Of a stretch of DNA of 64,000 nucleotides, positions 33,099 through 42,490 are shown piece after piece (position 1 is the stretch's first letter; every line of letters starts with the position of its first letter). This DNA is from Nocardiopsis flavescens. Its GTDB lineage: Bacteria > Actinomycetota > Actinomycetes > Streptosporangiales > Streptosporangiaceae. A program made the translations under genes and the position numbers. Below the pieces are notes generated by a model. It did not search any database. It worked only from the letters and a program-made list of their open reading frames with translations, and was not told the origin of the DNA. Where the stretch lies: the NCBI RefSeq assembly GCF_900141985.1, contig NZ_FQZK01000001.1, positions 531,663-595,662 of the forward strand. The letters are read 5' to 3'.

Positions 33099-34952
33099 GT
33101 GTCATTCGAGATCGTCGGACGTGAAGGCCCCTACGCCGACCGGAGCTTCCCCGTCGGGGACGCGCCCCTCACCTTCGGCCGCCACGCCGACAACAGGATC
33201 GTGACGGCCAACCGGGCCGCGTCGCGGTTCCACGCCGAGATCACCCGCGAGGGGGAGGGGTACCTGCTCCGGGACCGCGGCAGCAGCAACGGGACCGCCG
33301 TCAACGGCGTGCCGGTCGACGTGCACCCCCTGGTCCCGGGCGACGTGGTCGAGATCGGGGAGGAGTCGTTCCTGTGGCGGGCGGTGGAGCGCCCCGGCGC
33401 CGCCGACGTCCCGGTCACCCACATGTTCGTCCGGCCCGAGGCGGTCGGCCCCCGGCTCCGGGTGACCGTCGCCGGCGGCGGCCCGGTGGGCCTCTCCTTC
33501 GCCCTGCTGCTGGAGCACCTGCTGGGCGCGCAGGTGTCCGTGACCGTGTACGACGCGCGCTGGACCCGGGACGGGGCGCGGGTGGTGTGGAAGGACGAGA
33601 CGCAGGGCAACGTCCGGCGCCGGCAGGTGGTGACCGTCCAGAGCCGCCAGTTCCTCAACCTCTCCGAGGAGATGCAGGAGCGCCTGTTCTCCGAGGGCGA
33701 GTACAGCGAGATGTGGCCCTCGGGCGCCGACTCCATCCGCGGGCAGGGGCCGCGCAACATCCGCATCGCGCACGTGGAGGACGTGCTGCTGCAAATGTGC
33801 GGCGAGCGCTCCGACAGCATCCGGCTGGTGCCCGAGAAGTTCGACGCGACCGTGCCCGGGGCGTGGGAGGACAGCCACGTGCTCGCCGTCTGCGAGGGGT
33901 CGCGCTCGCGCACCCGCGAGCACTTCAGCGACAAGTTCGGCCAGGCCGACAGCGGCATCTACTCGCTGGACGGCGAGCACGTCGAGGACGTCGTGCTGGG
34001 GCTCCAGGTGAAGTCGGGGCTGTCGGACCCCATGACCGTGCTGCTGACCGTGGCACAGAACCGGTTCCTGCTGAACTCGCTGCGCGGCCGGGGCTTCCTC
34101 AACATGCGCCTGACCGACGAGGAGGCCGCGGAGGTCGTGGGCATCGACCCGGTCCGGCGGTCGTTCGAGGCGTGCGTGGGCTCGCGCCCGTGTGTCATGG
34201 CCCGCGACGAGGAGGGCGACTTCACCTGCTCCACGCACAGCACGCTGTTCCTGCCCGCCCTGGTGAAGGGGTCCAAACTGTGGAAGCGGGTGCGCCAGGG
34301 GCTGGGGTTCTTCGGTGTGGCCGAGGAGGACCTGACCGCCGTCACCGCGTTCCGGCTGAGCATGGTGCAGCGGCCGCGGTTCACGGCCCAGCTGCGCGCG
34401 GCGACGGCCTCGACCCCGGGCACCTACGGGTTCCTGCTGGGGGACGCGGCCAACGCCATCCACTTCTGGCCCGGCCGCGGGCTCAACAGCGGCCTGGCCT
34501 CGGCCATCTCGCTGGCCCGCTCGCTCAGCAGCGCCTGGAACGGCCGCCCCCTGCGGGACGCGGACTTCATCCGGCACGAGGCCGCCATGTCGATGCTCCA
34601 GTACCGGCACAAGAGCCGGGCCTGGAAGGCGATGGTGACCACCGACGAGAACGGTGAGACCGGAACGATCAAGGACCGCATCGGCCGGAGCCTGGCCGAG
34701 GCCGGCCGGGACCGGGAGGAGGACACGGCGACGCTCCTGGAGCGGCTGGGGTCGATCCGGTCGCGGCTGGCGAACCGGATCGAGGGCCTGCCCGGCGACG
34801 ACGTCCTGCGCGAGCACCTGGCGGGGCTGACCGACGAGACCCTGCGGTCGCTGGTGGCGGGCGGGGCGTGGGACACCCTGACCGTGGGCGGCGAGGAGGT
34901 CGACATCGACATCTTCTACCGCGAGGAGGCCGCCCGGCCCGCCCTGGCGTGA
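33099..34952 (+). CDS. FHA domain fused to FAD-dependent monooxygenase
   Basis: A 617-residue fusion. Residues ~3-95 form a forkhead-associated domain: FGRHADNRI (26-34), the phosphothreonine-contact SRFHAEI and RGSSNGTAVNG. At ~118 a flavoprotein starts with the Rossmann loop VTVAGGGPVGLSFALLL (123-139). It continues to the second FAD motif FLLGDAANAIHFWPGRGLNSGL (about 445-466), typical of aromatic/MICAL-like monooxygenases. The C-terminal ~140 residues are charged and helical. FHA domains bind phospho-Thr partners of Ser/Thr kinases, so the enzyme may be placed or switched by phosphorylation. No kinase gene is nearby. The GTG at 33099 has GAGAGAAG upstream. Confidence 0.85.
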   Translation: MSFEIVGREGPYADRSFPVGDAPLTFGRHADNRIVTANRAASRFHAEITREGEGYLLRDRGSSNGTAVNGVPVDVHPLVPGDVVEIGEESFLWRAVERPGAADVPVTHMFVRPEAVGPRLRVTVAGGGPVGLSFALLLEHLLGAQVSVTVYDARWTRDGARVVWKDETQGNVRRRQVVTVQSRQFLNLSEEMQERLFSEGEYSEMWPSGADSIRGQGPRNIRIAHVEDVLLQMCGERSDSIRLVPEKFDATVPGAWEDSHVLAVCEGSRSRTREHFSDKFGQADSGIYSLDGEHVEDVVLGLQVKSGLSDPMTVLLTVAQNRFLLNSLRGRGFLNMRLTDEEAAEVVGIDPVRRSFEACVGSRPCVMARDEEGDFTCSTHSTLFLPALVKGSKLWKRVRQGLGFFGVAEEDLTAVTAFRLSMVQRPRFTAQLRAATASTPGTYGFLLGDAANAIHFWPGRGLNSGLASAISLARSLSSAWNGRPLRDADFIRHEAAMSMLQYRHKSRAWKAMVTTDENGETGTIKDRIGRSLAEAGRDREEDTATLLERLGSIRSRLANRIEGLPGDDVLREHLAGLTDETLRSLVAGGAWDTLTVGGEEVDIDIFYREEAARPALA

Positions 34953-35367
34953 GTCCGGAACGGCGTCCGGGCGCGTGGGGCGGCACCCCGCGCGCCCGGG
35001 CCCGGGAATCCGGCACGGCCCATCGACGTGAACCGCGCCCCGAGGCACCCCGCTCCGGCATGGACGCGGGCCGGGCGGGTGCGGCGGCACCCCGGTCCCG
35101 GGCACGGCGGGCGGCGCGAAAGGCCGGGAAGGACACCCGCGCGCCCGGGCCCGGGACCCGGCCGGGACGGCGTCCGGGCGTCGCCGGCGCCGGCCCGGGG
35201 CCCCCGGGAACACGCCCGGGCGGGGACACCGGAACCGCCCGCGCACCCGCCCTGTCCGTGTTGTCCCTGTTCAGTGACCTACCGCACTCCACTATCCTCG
35301 GATCGCTCATTACCCATGGGTCACCCTTACATTGGGGTCGACCATCATCCGGCGTGAGGGAGACCAC
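34953..35367. other. Intergenic stretch with plsC promoter
   Basis: About 415 bases with no gene. The first 300 are GC-rich with partly self-complementary CCCGGGCCCGGG tracts that may end the FHA transcript. The last 100 are AT-richer, with a -10-like TATCCT (35293-35298) and a 10-bp dyad ACCCATGGGT (35312-35321), likely promoter and operator of the acyltransferase gene. Confidence 0.45.
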
Positions 35368-36036
35368 GTGCTCTACGATGTGCTGCGGCAGACGGTGTCA
35401 CTCATGGCCCGGGCCCTGTGCCGCCCGACCGTCGAGGGCCGCGAGAACATCCCGGCGACCGGACCGGTGCTCCTGGCCAGCAACCACCTCTCCTTCATCG
35501 ACAGCGTGGCCATCCCCCTGTCGGTGACCCACCGCCAGGTGCGCTTCCTCGCCAAGAGCGACTACTTCGAGGGCAAGGGGATCAAGGGCCGGTTCACCGG
35601 CACCGTGTTCGGCGCGCTGGGGGCGATCCCGGTGGAGCGCCGCAACGCCCGGGACGCCCTGGCGGCCCTGGACGTGATGCTGGAGCGGCTGCACGAGGGC
35701 GAGGCCTGCGTGATCTACCCCGAGGGCACCCGCTCCAAGGACGGCCGCCTGTACCGGGGGCGCACCGGGGTCGCGCACCTGGCCCTGGAGTCCAAGGCCC
35801 CGGTGGTGCCGGTGGCGCTGGCGGGGACCCAGGAGGTCCAGCCCATCGGGGCGTCGATGCCCCGGCCGCACCCGTACACGGTCAAATTCGGCAAGCCGCT
35901 GGACTTCTCCACCGGCTACGACCACCTGGCCCCGGGCAAGGCCCGCCGGGAGATCACCGACCGGGTCATGGACGCCATCCACGAGCTGTCCGGGCAGGAG
36001 CGCGCCGACCACTACAACTCCCTGAGCGGCCGCTGA
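35368..36036 (+). CDS. 1-acyl-sn-glycerol-3-phosphate acyltransferase (PlsC family)
   Basis: A 222-residue acyltransferase of phospholipid synthesis. Motif I is SNHLSFIDSVAI (catalytic His-x4-Asp), motif II is around FLAKSDYFEGKGIKGRF, motif III is VIYPEGTRSKDGRLYRG, and motif IV is VPVVPVALAGT-like (APVVPVALAGT). It would transfer an acyl chain to lysophosphatidate or a related lysolipid at the membrane; only short hydrophobic stretches are seen. The GTG at 35368 with GAGGGAG upstream is preferred to the ATG-like start at 35332. Confidence 0.92.
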   Translation: MLYDVLRQTVSLMARALCRPTVEGRENIPATGPVLLASNHLSFIDSVAIPLSVTHRQVRFLAKSDYFEGKGIKGRFTGTVFGALGAIPVERRNARDALAALDVMLERLHEGEACVIYPEGTRSKDGRLYRGRTGVAHLALESKAPVVPVALAGTQEVQPIGASMPRPHPYTVKFGKPLDFSTGYDHLAPGKARREITDRVMDAIHELSGQERADHYNSLSGR

Positions 36037-36426
36037 CCCGGGTCCCTCCCGGCCCGGTCCCGGAATCCCGGTTCCCGGGTCCCGGTCTCGCGGAAAACCC
36101 GCACGCGGACCGCTGACCCGTGGTGACATGGTGCCCGCGCGGACACCGGACCGGTGCGCCGCACGGCACGGGGGCCGTTCGGCCCGGCCGCGGCCCTCTC
36201 TCCGCCGGCCGGTCCCGCCCCGGCGTCCCCGCACGGGGGCGCCGGGGCGGCGGGCGCGGCGGGCCGCGGCCGTCCCGAAAGCCCGGACCGGGCCCGCACG
36301 CGGCCGTGGCGGTGCTTGCGCGCCCCCGCCCCTGCCGGGCCCGACCCCGCCGCCGCGGCCCCGCCGGGGCCCTCCGGCGGACACCGCGCTCCCGATCCGC
36401 TCCCTACGCGCGCGCCTCCCGGCCGC
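36037..36426. other. GC-rich spacer between convergent genes
   Basis: About 390 bases between the acyltransferase stop and the DinB-protein stop. Near 36040-36090 are repeated CCCGGTTCCCGGGTCCCGG-like tracts that can pair and may terminate either gene. Nothing else is recognised. Confidence 0.4.
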
Positions 36427-36987
36427 TCACAGGGCGCGGCCGGTGAGGGCCAGCAGCCGCTCCTGCACCCCGGCCTCCTCCCCCACCTCCACCGGGGCGT
36501 CGAACATCGACCCCGGCCCCAGGTCCTGGCTGCGCGCCCAGCCGTAGAGCTCCGCCGCCAGGTCCGGGTCCAGGGTCTCGTCCGCGTCCAGCGCCCGGGC
36601 CAGGTCCCAGGCGTGCACGCCCAGGTCGAACGTCATCTGCCACAGGTACTCCTGGGCCGGGGCGTCCCCGAAGGACAGGTGGACCGTGCGGTCGTGCGCG
36701 GAGGGCTGGAGCCAGGCGGCCCGGGCCTCGCGGGCCGCCACCTCCCAGACGGCGAGCGGCTCCTCCCCCAGCACGTCGCCGTCGAACCGGTCGCCGACCT
36801 CCTCCACGGTCCGCCCCTCCAGCAGCGGCGGCACCCACAGCTGCTCGGTGGCCAGGTGGTCGACCAGGTCGTGGACGTCCCAGTCCGCGCAGGGCGTGGG
36901 CAGCGCCCAGTCGGTCATCCGGACCAGGCGCACCCGCCGGTCGAACTCCTCCAGGGCGATCCCGTGCAGGTCGATCAGCCGTTCCAT
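36427..36987 (-). CDS. TIGR03086-like DinB-fold metal-binding protein
   Basis: A 186-residue member of the maleylpyruvate isomerase/DinB superfamily. It has LALPTPCADWDVHDLVDHLATEQLW-like sequence (ALPTPCADWDVHDLVDHL), with the first metal His. The second ligand region is WQMTFDLGVHAWDLARALG-like (FDLGVHAWDLARAL), where the HAWD motif marks TIGR03086 proteins. The ATG at 36987 follows ACGAGGGG; an in-frame start seven codons earlier has no ribosome site. Function unknown; thiol-dependent chemistry is assumed from the family. Confidence 0.82.
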   Translation of the reverse strand: MERLIDLHGIALEEFDRRVRLVRMTDWALPTPCADWDVHDLVDHLATEQLWVPPLLEGRTVEEVGDRFDGDVLGEEPLAVWEVAAREARAAWLQPSAHDRTVHLSFGDAPAQEYLWQMTFDLGVHAWDLARALDADETLDPDLAAELYGWARSQDLGPGSMFDAPVEVGEEAGVQERLLALTGRAL

Positions 36988-37076
36988 CCGTACCCCTCGT
37001 TCCCTCACTCCGCCGGTCCGGACCCACGCCTACCCGCTGTGGGCGCAAGAACACCTGTTCGCCGCGGGGCCGGTCC

Positions 37077-39200
37077 TCAGCCGACGAAGCGGTCGAGGGT
37101 GATCGGCAGCTCCCGCACCCGCACGCCGGTGGCGTGGTGGACGGCGTTCGCGACGGCCGCGGCGGCGCCGACGATGCCGATCTCCCCGACCCCGCGCGCG
37201 CCCAGCGGCCCGGCCGCGGGGTCCTCGCCCTCCAGCCAGTGGGCCCGCACGTCGCCCACGTCCGCGTGGACGGGGACGTGGTACTCGGCCAGGTCGGCGT
37301 TGACCACGTGCCCGGTGCGGGGGTCCAGCACGCTGCGCTCGTGCAGCGCCATCGACAGCCCCATGACCATGCCGCCCACCAGCTGGGAGCGGGCGGTGCG
37401 CGGGTTGACGACCCGGCCCACCGAGAACACCCCGAGCATGCGCGGCACCCGGACCTCGCCGGTGTCGGCGTCCACCCGCGCCTCCACGAAGTGCGCCCCG
37501 AACGAGGCCACCGCGCGCCCCTGGGCCACCGCGTCCTCGGGGGCGGCGGCGCGGGCCCGGGCCCCGGGGCCGGGGTCGGTCCCGTGCCGGTCCCGGAAGG
37601 CCGCCGCGGCGGCCAGCACGGCGGCGCCCCAGGAGACCGTGCCGCTGGAGCCGCCGGCAACCGTGGCCGCGGGCAGGTCGGTGTCGCCCAGGCGCAGCCG
37701 GACCCGCTCCACCGGCAGCCCCAGGCCCTGGGCGGCGATCTGGGTGAGCGCGGTGCGCGAGCCGGTGCCGATGTCGGCGGCGCCGATGTCCACCGTGTAG
37801 CGGTCGCCGTCGTAGTGGATCTCGGCGACGGACCCCGGGTTGTACAGGTGCGGGTAGACGGCGGCGGCCACGCCGGTGCCCACCCTCCAGCGCCCCTCGC
37901 GCCGTGTCCCGGGCGCGGGGTCGCGGTCGGCCCAGCCGAACCGCTCGGCGCCCTCGCGCAGGCACTCGACCAGCCGCCGGTCCGACCAGGGCTCCCCGGT
38001 GCGGGGGTCCACGGACGGCTCGTTGCGCAGGCGCAGCTCGACGGGGTCGATCCCGCAGGCCTGGGCCAGCTCGTCCATGGCCGACTCCAGGGCGTAGATG
38101 CCGGGCGCCTCGCCGGGCGCGCGCATCCAGAACGGGATGGGCACGTCGAGGTCGGCCAGGCGCTGTGTGGTGCGGCGGTGCAGCGCGGCGTACATCATGC
38201 GCGAGGTCGCCGCGCTGCCCTCGGCGAACTCCTTGACGGTGGAGGTGTGCTCCACCGAGTCGTGCACCAGCGCGCGGATGCGGCCGTCGCTCTCCGCGGC
38301 CAGGCGCACCCGCTGGATGGTGGGCGTGCGGTGGCCGACCAGGGAGAACATCTGCTGACGCGTCAGCGCGAACTTGACCGGACGCCCGGGCAGCGCCCTC
38401 GCGGCCATGGCCGCGAGGATGTCGTGCGCGTGCGCCGACCCCTTGGAGCCGAACCCGCCGCCCACGTGCGGGGACACCACCCGGACCCGGGCGGGGTCCA
38501 GGCCGAGCACCCCGGCCACCGTCTCGCGGACCGGGTGGGCGCCCTGGGTGGAGTCGTACAGGGTGAGGTCCCCGTCCCCGCTCCCGGGCCCCGGCCCGTC
38601 CCCGGTCCAGAGGGCGACGGTGGTGTGCGGCTCCATGGGGTTGTTGTGCTCCATGGGGGTGCGGTAGGTGCGGTCGACGACGACCGGGGCGCGGGCCAGC
38701 TCGGCGTCCGGGTCGCCCTGCTCGTGGTCGGCGGGGTCGTCCTCGTCCCCGGGCGGGTACAGGCGCGGGTGGTCGGCGGTGAGGACCACGTCGTGCGGCT
38801 CCGCCTCGTACTCCACCCGGACCAGGGCGGCGGCCTCGCGGGCCGTCTCGGGGGTGTCGGCGACCACGGCGGCGACGAACTGCCCGTAGAAGGAGACCCG
38901 GTCCGACTGCAGGACGGCGAACTCCCGGTCCCCGGTGTCGGCGAGGCGCTCGGCGCCGGTGTGCGTGAGCACGAGGCGGACCCCGGGCGTCGCGTCGGCG
39001 GCGGAGGTGTCGACGGCGGTGATCCGGCCCCGGGCCACGGTCGAGGTGACGGGGTGCAGGTACAGGGGGTCGGGAAGGGGGTGCTCGTAGGCGTAGGGCG
39101 CCCGGCCGGTGACCTTGTCGGCCGCCTCCAGGCGCTCCAGGGGCAGGCCCAGGGCGGTGTGCGCCCCGGGCGCGGCGCCGGGTCCGTCGGTCGCGCTCAC
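37077..39200 (-). CDS. Molybdenum hydroxylase large (Mo-cofactor) subunit, PaoC/XdhA type
   Basis: A 707-residue molybdopterin-binding subunit. It starts ALGLPLERLEAADKVTGRAPYAYEH, the standard entry for the a/b-hammerhead domain. Mo-cofactor contacts are seen in SPHVGGGFGSKGSAHAHD and MEHNNPMEPHTTVALW. The catalytic Glu region near the C-terminus is GARGVGEIGIVGAAAAVANAV, with the conserved GxGE. It would hydroxylate an aldehyde, purine or aromatic N-heterocycle. GTG start overlaps the FAD-subunit stop (GTGA). It is the third gene of the operon, in the order 2Fe-2S, FAD, Mo, as in E. coli paoABC. No maturation gene (XdhC/MocA type) is adjacent. Confidence 0.92.
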   Translation of the reverse strand: MSATDGPGAAPGAHTALGLPLERLEAADKVTGRAPYAYEHPLPDPLYLHPVTSTVARGRITAVDTSAADATPGVRLVLTHTGAERLADTGDREFAVLQSDRVSFYGQFVAAVVADTPETAREAAALVRVEYEAEPHDVVLTADHPRLYPPGDEDDPADHEQGDPDAELARAPVVVDRTYRTPMEHNNPMEPHTTVALWTGDGPGPGSGDGDLTLYDSTQGAHPVRETVAGVLGLDPARVRVVSPHVGGGFGSKGSAHAHDILAAMAARALPGRPVKFALTRQQMFSLVGHRTPTIQRVRLAAESDGRIRALVHDSVEHTSTVKEFAEGSAATSRMMYAALHRRTTQRLADLDVPIPFWMRAPGEAPGIYALESAMDELAQACGIDPVELRLRNEPSVDPRTGEPWSDRRLVECLREGAERFGWADRDPAPGTRREGRWRVGTGVAAAVYPHLYNPGSVAEIHYDGDRYTVDIGAADIGTGSRTALTQIAAQGLGLPVERVRLRLGDTDLPAATVAGGSSGTVSWGAAVLAAAAAFRDRHGTDPGPGARARAAAPEDAVAQGRAVASFGAHFVEARVDADTGEVRVPRMLGVFSVGRVVNPRTARSQLVGGMVMGLSMALHERSVLDPRTGHVVNADLAEYHVPVHADVGDVRAHWLEGEDPAAGPLGARGVGEIGIVGAAAAVANAVHHATGVRVRELPITLDRFVG

Positions 39201-40189
39201 CGGTCCCCCCTCGCGGCCAGGTCCCGCAGGACGGCGGTGACGGTGGCGACCGCCAGCGCCGGTTTGAAGGCGTTGTCGGGGCCGGTGCGCGCGTCGGCGA
39301 GTTCGGCGCGGGCCGCCTCGCGGAAGGCGTCCGCGGTGGCGGGCGCCCCGGTCAGCGCCTCCTCGGCGCGCCGGGCGCGCCAGGGGGCGTGCGCCAGCCC
39401 GCCCAGGGCCAGCCGCACCCCCCGGACCCGGCCGTCGGCGACCTCCAGGGCGGCGGCCACCGACACCAGCGCGAACGCGTAGGAGGCCCGGTCGCGGACC
39501 TTGCGGTACGCCGAGCGCCGCCCCCGGGGCGGGTCGGGCAGCTCGACCGCGGTGATCAGGTCGCCGTGTTCCAGGACGGTGTCGCGGTGCGGCTCGTCGC
39601 CGGGCAGCCGGTGCAGCCCGGGCAGGGGGACGACGCGTTCGCCGCCGGGGCCCAGGACGCGCACCCGCGCGTCCAGGGCGGTGAGCGCCACCGCCATGTC
39701 CGAGGGGTGGACGGCGACGCAGTGGCGGGAGGCGCCCAGGACCGCGTTGTGGCGGCCGTGCCCCTCCAGGGCGGAGCAGCCCGTGCCGGGCTCGCGCTTG
39801 TTGCAGGGGGCGGCGGTGTCGCGGAAGTAGGCGCACCGGGTGCGCTGGAGCAGGTTGCCGCCGGTGGAGGCGGCGTTGCGCAGCTGCCCGGAGGCGCCGG
39901 AGAGCAGGGCGGCCGAGAGCATCGGGTGGCGCCGGCGGACCAGGGGGTGGGCGGCCAGGTCCGAGTTGGGCGTGGCGGCGCCGATGCGCAGGCCGCCGCC
40001 GGGCATCTCCTCGACGCCGTCGTCGAGCAGGTCCCGGAGGTCGACGAGGAGTCCGGGCCGGGTGATGCCGAGGCGGAGGTGGTCGACCAGGTTGGTGCCG
40101 CCCGCGAGGTAGCAGGCCTCGGGGTCGGCGGACACCTCGGCCACCGCCGCGGCGGCGTCCCGCGGCCGGCTGTAGGCGAAGGGCCTCAT
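39197..40189 (-). CDS. Molybdenum hydroxylase FAD subunit with extra [4Fe-4S] motif, PaoB type
   Basis: A 330-residue FAD-binding subunit. FAD motifs are CYLAGGTNLVDHLRLG and ASTGGNLLQRTRCAYFRD. Between them and the rest lies an insertion with four Cys in TRCAYFRDTAAPCNKREPG and TGCSALEGHG, which in PaoB and 4-hydroxybenzoyl-CoA reductase holds an additional [4Fe-4S] cluster. Most xanthine dehydrogenase FAD subunits lack it. The ATG start overlaps the small-subunit stop (ATGA). It passes electrons between the 2Fe-2S subunit and acceptor. Confidence 0.92.
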   Translation of the reverse strand: MRPFAYSRPRDAAAAVAEVSADPEACYLAGGTNLVDHLRLGITRPGLLVDLRDLLDDGVEEMPGGGLRIGAATPNSDLAAHPLVRRRHPMLSAALLSGASGQLRNAASTGGNLLQRTRCAYFRDTAAPCNKREPGTGCSALEGHGRHNAVLGASRHCVAVHPSDMAVALTALDARVRVLGPGGERVVPLPGLHRLPGDEPHRDTVLEHGDLITAVELPDPPRGRRSAYRKVRDRASYAFALVSVAAALEVADGRVRGVRLALGGLAHAPWRARRAEEALTGAPATADAFREAARAELADARTGPDNAFKPALAVATVTAVLRDLAARGDR

Positions 40190-40734
40190 CGGGCCGCCTC
40201 CCCGCCCGCGCCGGCCGAGCCGACGGACTCGACCGCGTCGACGATGTGGGTGTAGGCGCCGCAGCGGCACAGGTTGCCGCTCATGCGCTCGCGGATCTCC
40301 TCGCGGTCCAGCGGGACCGGGGCGCCCTCGCCGGGGTCGTCCCCGGACTCGTCGGTGACCAGGCTGGGCCAGCCGCGGGCGGCCTCGTCGAGCACGCCCA
40401 CGGCCGAGCAGACCTGGCCGGGGGTGCAGTAGCCGCACTGGAGGGCGTCGCGGTCGACGAAGGCGCGGGCCACCGGGTGCAGGTCCCCCCGGGGTGCCAG
40501 GCCCGCGGCGGTGGTGACCCGCGCCCCGTCGTGGGAGACGGCCAGCGCCAGGCAGGACAGGATGCGGCGGCCCTCCACCAGGACGGTGCAGGCCCCGCAC
40601 TGCCCGTGGTCGCACCCCTTCTTGGGCGAGGTCTCGCCCAGCCGGTCGCGCAGGGCGTCCAGCAGGCCGGTGCGGGTGTCGACGGTGAGCCGGTGCTCCT
40701 CACCGTCGACGTGCAGGGTGATCGTGGCGTCCAC
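40186..40734 (-). CDS. Molybdenum hydroxylase 2Fe-2S subunit, PaoA type
   Basis: A 182-residue iron-sulfur subunit with both clusters: the plant-ferredoxin type in GCDHGQCGACTVLVEGRRILSC and the alpha-helical type in DALQCGYCTPGQVCSAVG and GNLCRCGAYTHIVDAV. There is no Tat signal, so the complex should be cytoplasmic, unlike periplasmic E. coli Pao. The GTG at 40734 with GAGAGG upstream is preferred; an upstream in-frame extension lacks family likeness. First gene of the operon. Confidence 0.92.
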   Translation of the reverse strand: MDATITLHVDGEEHRLTVDTRTGLLDALRDRLGETSPKKGCDHGQCGACTVLVEGRRILSCLALAVSHDGARVTTAAGLAPRGDLHPVARAFVDRDALQCGYCTPGQVCSAVGVLDEAARGWPSLVTDESGDDPGEGAPVPLDREEIRERMSGNLCRCGAYTHIVDAVESVGSAGAGGEAAR

Positions 40735-40953
40735 TGGGGGTGCCCTCTCCGTCTCCGTGGTCTCCGCGCCTGGGGGCGACGGCTGCCCACAGTCTGCGAC
40801 GGAGCGGATGCGGGGCGAAGCCGACACGGCGGGGACGGCGGGATCGGCCCCGAGATCGCCGTAGGGGAGGGCGTCGGGCCCCGAACGGCGGCGGGTCCGG
40901 GCGACCGGTCCCCGAAGGACCGCGGCGGCGGGGACGGCGGCGCCGGACACGAC

Positions 40954-40997
40954 GGACCCCCGGGCGGTGGGAGTGCCGTCCCACCGCCCGGGGGTCC
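40954..40997 (-). terminator. 19-bp perfect hairpin after DHA2 exporter
   Basis: GGACCCCCGGGCGGTGGGA, loop GTGCCG, TCCCACCGCCCGGGGGTCC. It is the longest perfect stem in the window, placed 15 bases after the exporter stop and 220 bases before the hydroxylase operon on the same strand. It should separate the two units. Confidence 0.85.
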
Positions 40998-41011
40998 GTG
41001 TCCGTGTGCCT

Positions 41012-42490
41012 TTAGTGCACGGCCGGTGCGGCCGGGGCCTGCTCCGGCTCGGGGGCGCGGCGCACGAAGAACGTGGCCGCGAACGCCAGCACGGAGATCG
41101 AGGCGCCCAGCAGGAAGGCGATGTGGATACCGCCCGCCATGGCGTCGATCTCGGGCATGCCCCCGGCCATGGAGGAGGCCGAGGACGCCGACATGACCGC
41201 GACGAACGCGGCGGTGCCCGCCGCGCCCGCGACCTGCTGCACGGTGCCCACGACCGCGCTGCCGTGCGAGTACAGCCGCGGCGTGAGCGAGCCCAGGGCG
41301 CCGGTCAGCAGCGGCGTGAACATGAAGCCCAGGCCGACGGTGAGCATGATGTGGGTGGCGACGATGAACCCGAGCTGCGTCTGGGTGCCGAACGTCGTCA
41401 TGGTCCACAGCGTCACCGACACCAGCGCCGAGCCCGGGATGATGAGCGGGCGCGGGCCGAACCGGTCGTAGAGGCGGCCCACCACCGGGGCGATCAGGCC
41501 CATGGCCAGGCCGCCCGGCAGCAGGGTCAGGCCGGTGGTCAGGGTGTCGTGCAGCAGGACGTTCTGCATGTACAGCGGCAGCAGGATCAGGGTGCCGAAC
41601 AGCGCCATGAAGCTGACCGCGACCAGGCCGATGGAGATCGAGAACTGGGCGGAGCGGAACACGCGCAGGTCCAGCAGCGCGCGGTCGTCGTTCTGGAGGC
41701 GGATCTGGCGCCACACGAACACCGCCAGCGCCACCGCGCCGATGCCGATGGCCGCCTGCGGCGGGATCGGGCCGCCGCCGTGGCCGCCCAGGCTGGAGAA
41801 GCCGTACACCAGGCCGCCGAACGCGAACGCGGACACCAGCACCGAGAACATGTCGATGCTGGAGGGGCGCGGGTCGGTGACGTTGCGGATGAACAGGGCG
41901 CCCAGGACCAGGCCCAGGATCGCGATGGGCAGCACCAGGCCGAACATCCAGCGCCAGTCCAGGACGCTGAGGATGAGGCCGGCCAGCGTCGGGCCGACGG
42001 CGGGCGCCACCGACATGACGATGGAGATGTTGCCCATGGTGCGGCCGCGCCGGTCAGCGGGCACGGTGTTGAGGATGGTGGTCATGAGCAGCGGCATCAT
42101 GATCGCCGTGCCGACCGCCTGGACGACGCGTCCCATGAGCAGGAACGCGAACCCCGGTGCCACGAAGCACAGCAGGGTGCCCAGGGTGAACAGCGACATC
42201 GCGGCGATGAAGACCTGCCGCACGTGGAAGCGCTGGAGCAGGTAGCCGGTCGCGGGGATCACCACGGCCATCACGAGCATGAAGGCGGAGGTGAGCCACT
42301 GCCCGGTGGAGACGGAGATGCCCAGGTCGGCGTTGAGCGCGGGCAGCGCCACGCCCATGATGGTCTCGTTGAGGATGACGACGAACGCCGAGACCAGGAG
42401 CAGCGGGATGACCAGGCGGTCGGCGCGCGGGCTCGGGCCGGGTGCGGCGGTGTCCGGCGCGCGGTCGGATGGTGTGGGTGTCCCGGTCAC
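41012..42490 (-). CDS. DHA2-family MFS multidrug exporter
   Basis: A 492-residue, 14-segment drug:H+ antiporter of the EmrB/QacA type. TM1 is [20 protein letters not shown], followed by [16 protein letters not shown], the DHA2 signature between TM1 and TM2. Motif C is in [16 protein letters not shown] (G-x3-GPxxGG-like). The final segments end [21 protein letters not shown]. The GTG at 42490 with GAGGACACC upstream is preferred to an earlier in-frame start whose extra residues lie in the AT-rich promoter region. Substrate unknown. No regulator is adjacent. Confidence 0.92.
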   Translation of the reverse strand: MTGTPTPSDRAPDTAAPGPSPRADRLVIPLLLVSAFVVILNETIMGVALPALNADLGISVSTGQWLTSAFMLVMAVVIPATGYLLQRFHVRQVFIAAMSLFTLGTLLCFVAPGFAFLLMGRVVQAVGTAIMMPLLMTTILNTVPADRRGRTMGNISIVMSVAPAVGPTLAGLILSVLDWRWMFGLVLPIAILGLVLGALFIRNVTDPRPSSIDMFSVLVSAFAFGGLVYGFSSLGGHGGGPIPPQAAIGIGAVALAVFVWRQIRLQNDDRALLDLRVFRSAQFSISIGLVAVSFMALFGTLILLPLYMQNVLLHDTLTTGLTLLPGGLAMGLIAPVVGRLYDRFGPRPLIIPGSALVSVTLWTMTTFGTQTQLGFIVATHIMLTVGLGFMFTPLLTGALGSLTPRLYSHGSAVVGTVQQVAGAAGTAAFVAVMSASSASSMAGGMPEIDAMAGGIHIAFLLGASISVLAFAATFFVRRAPEPEQAPAAPAVH

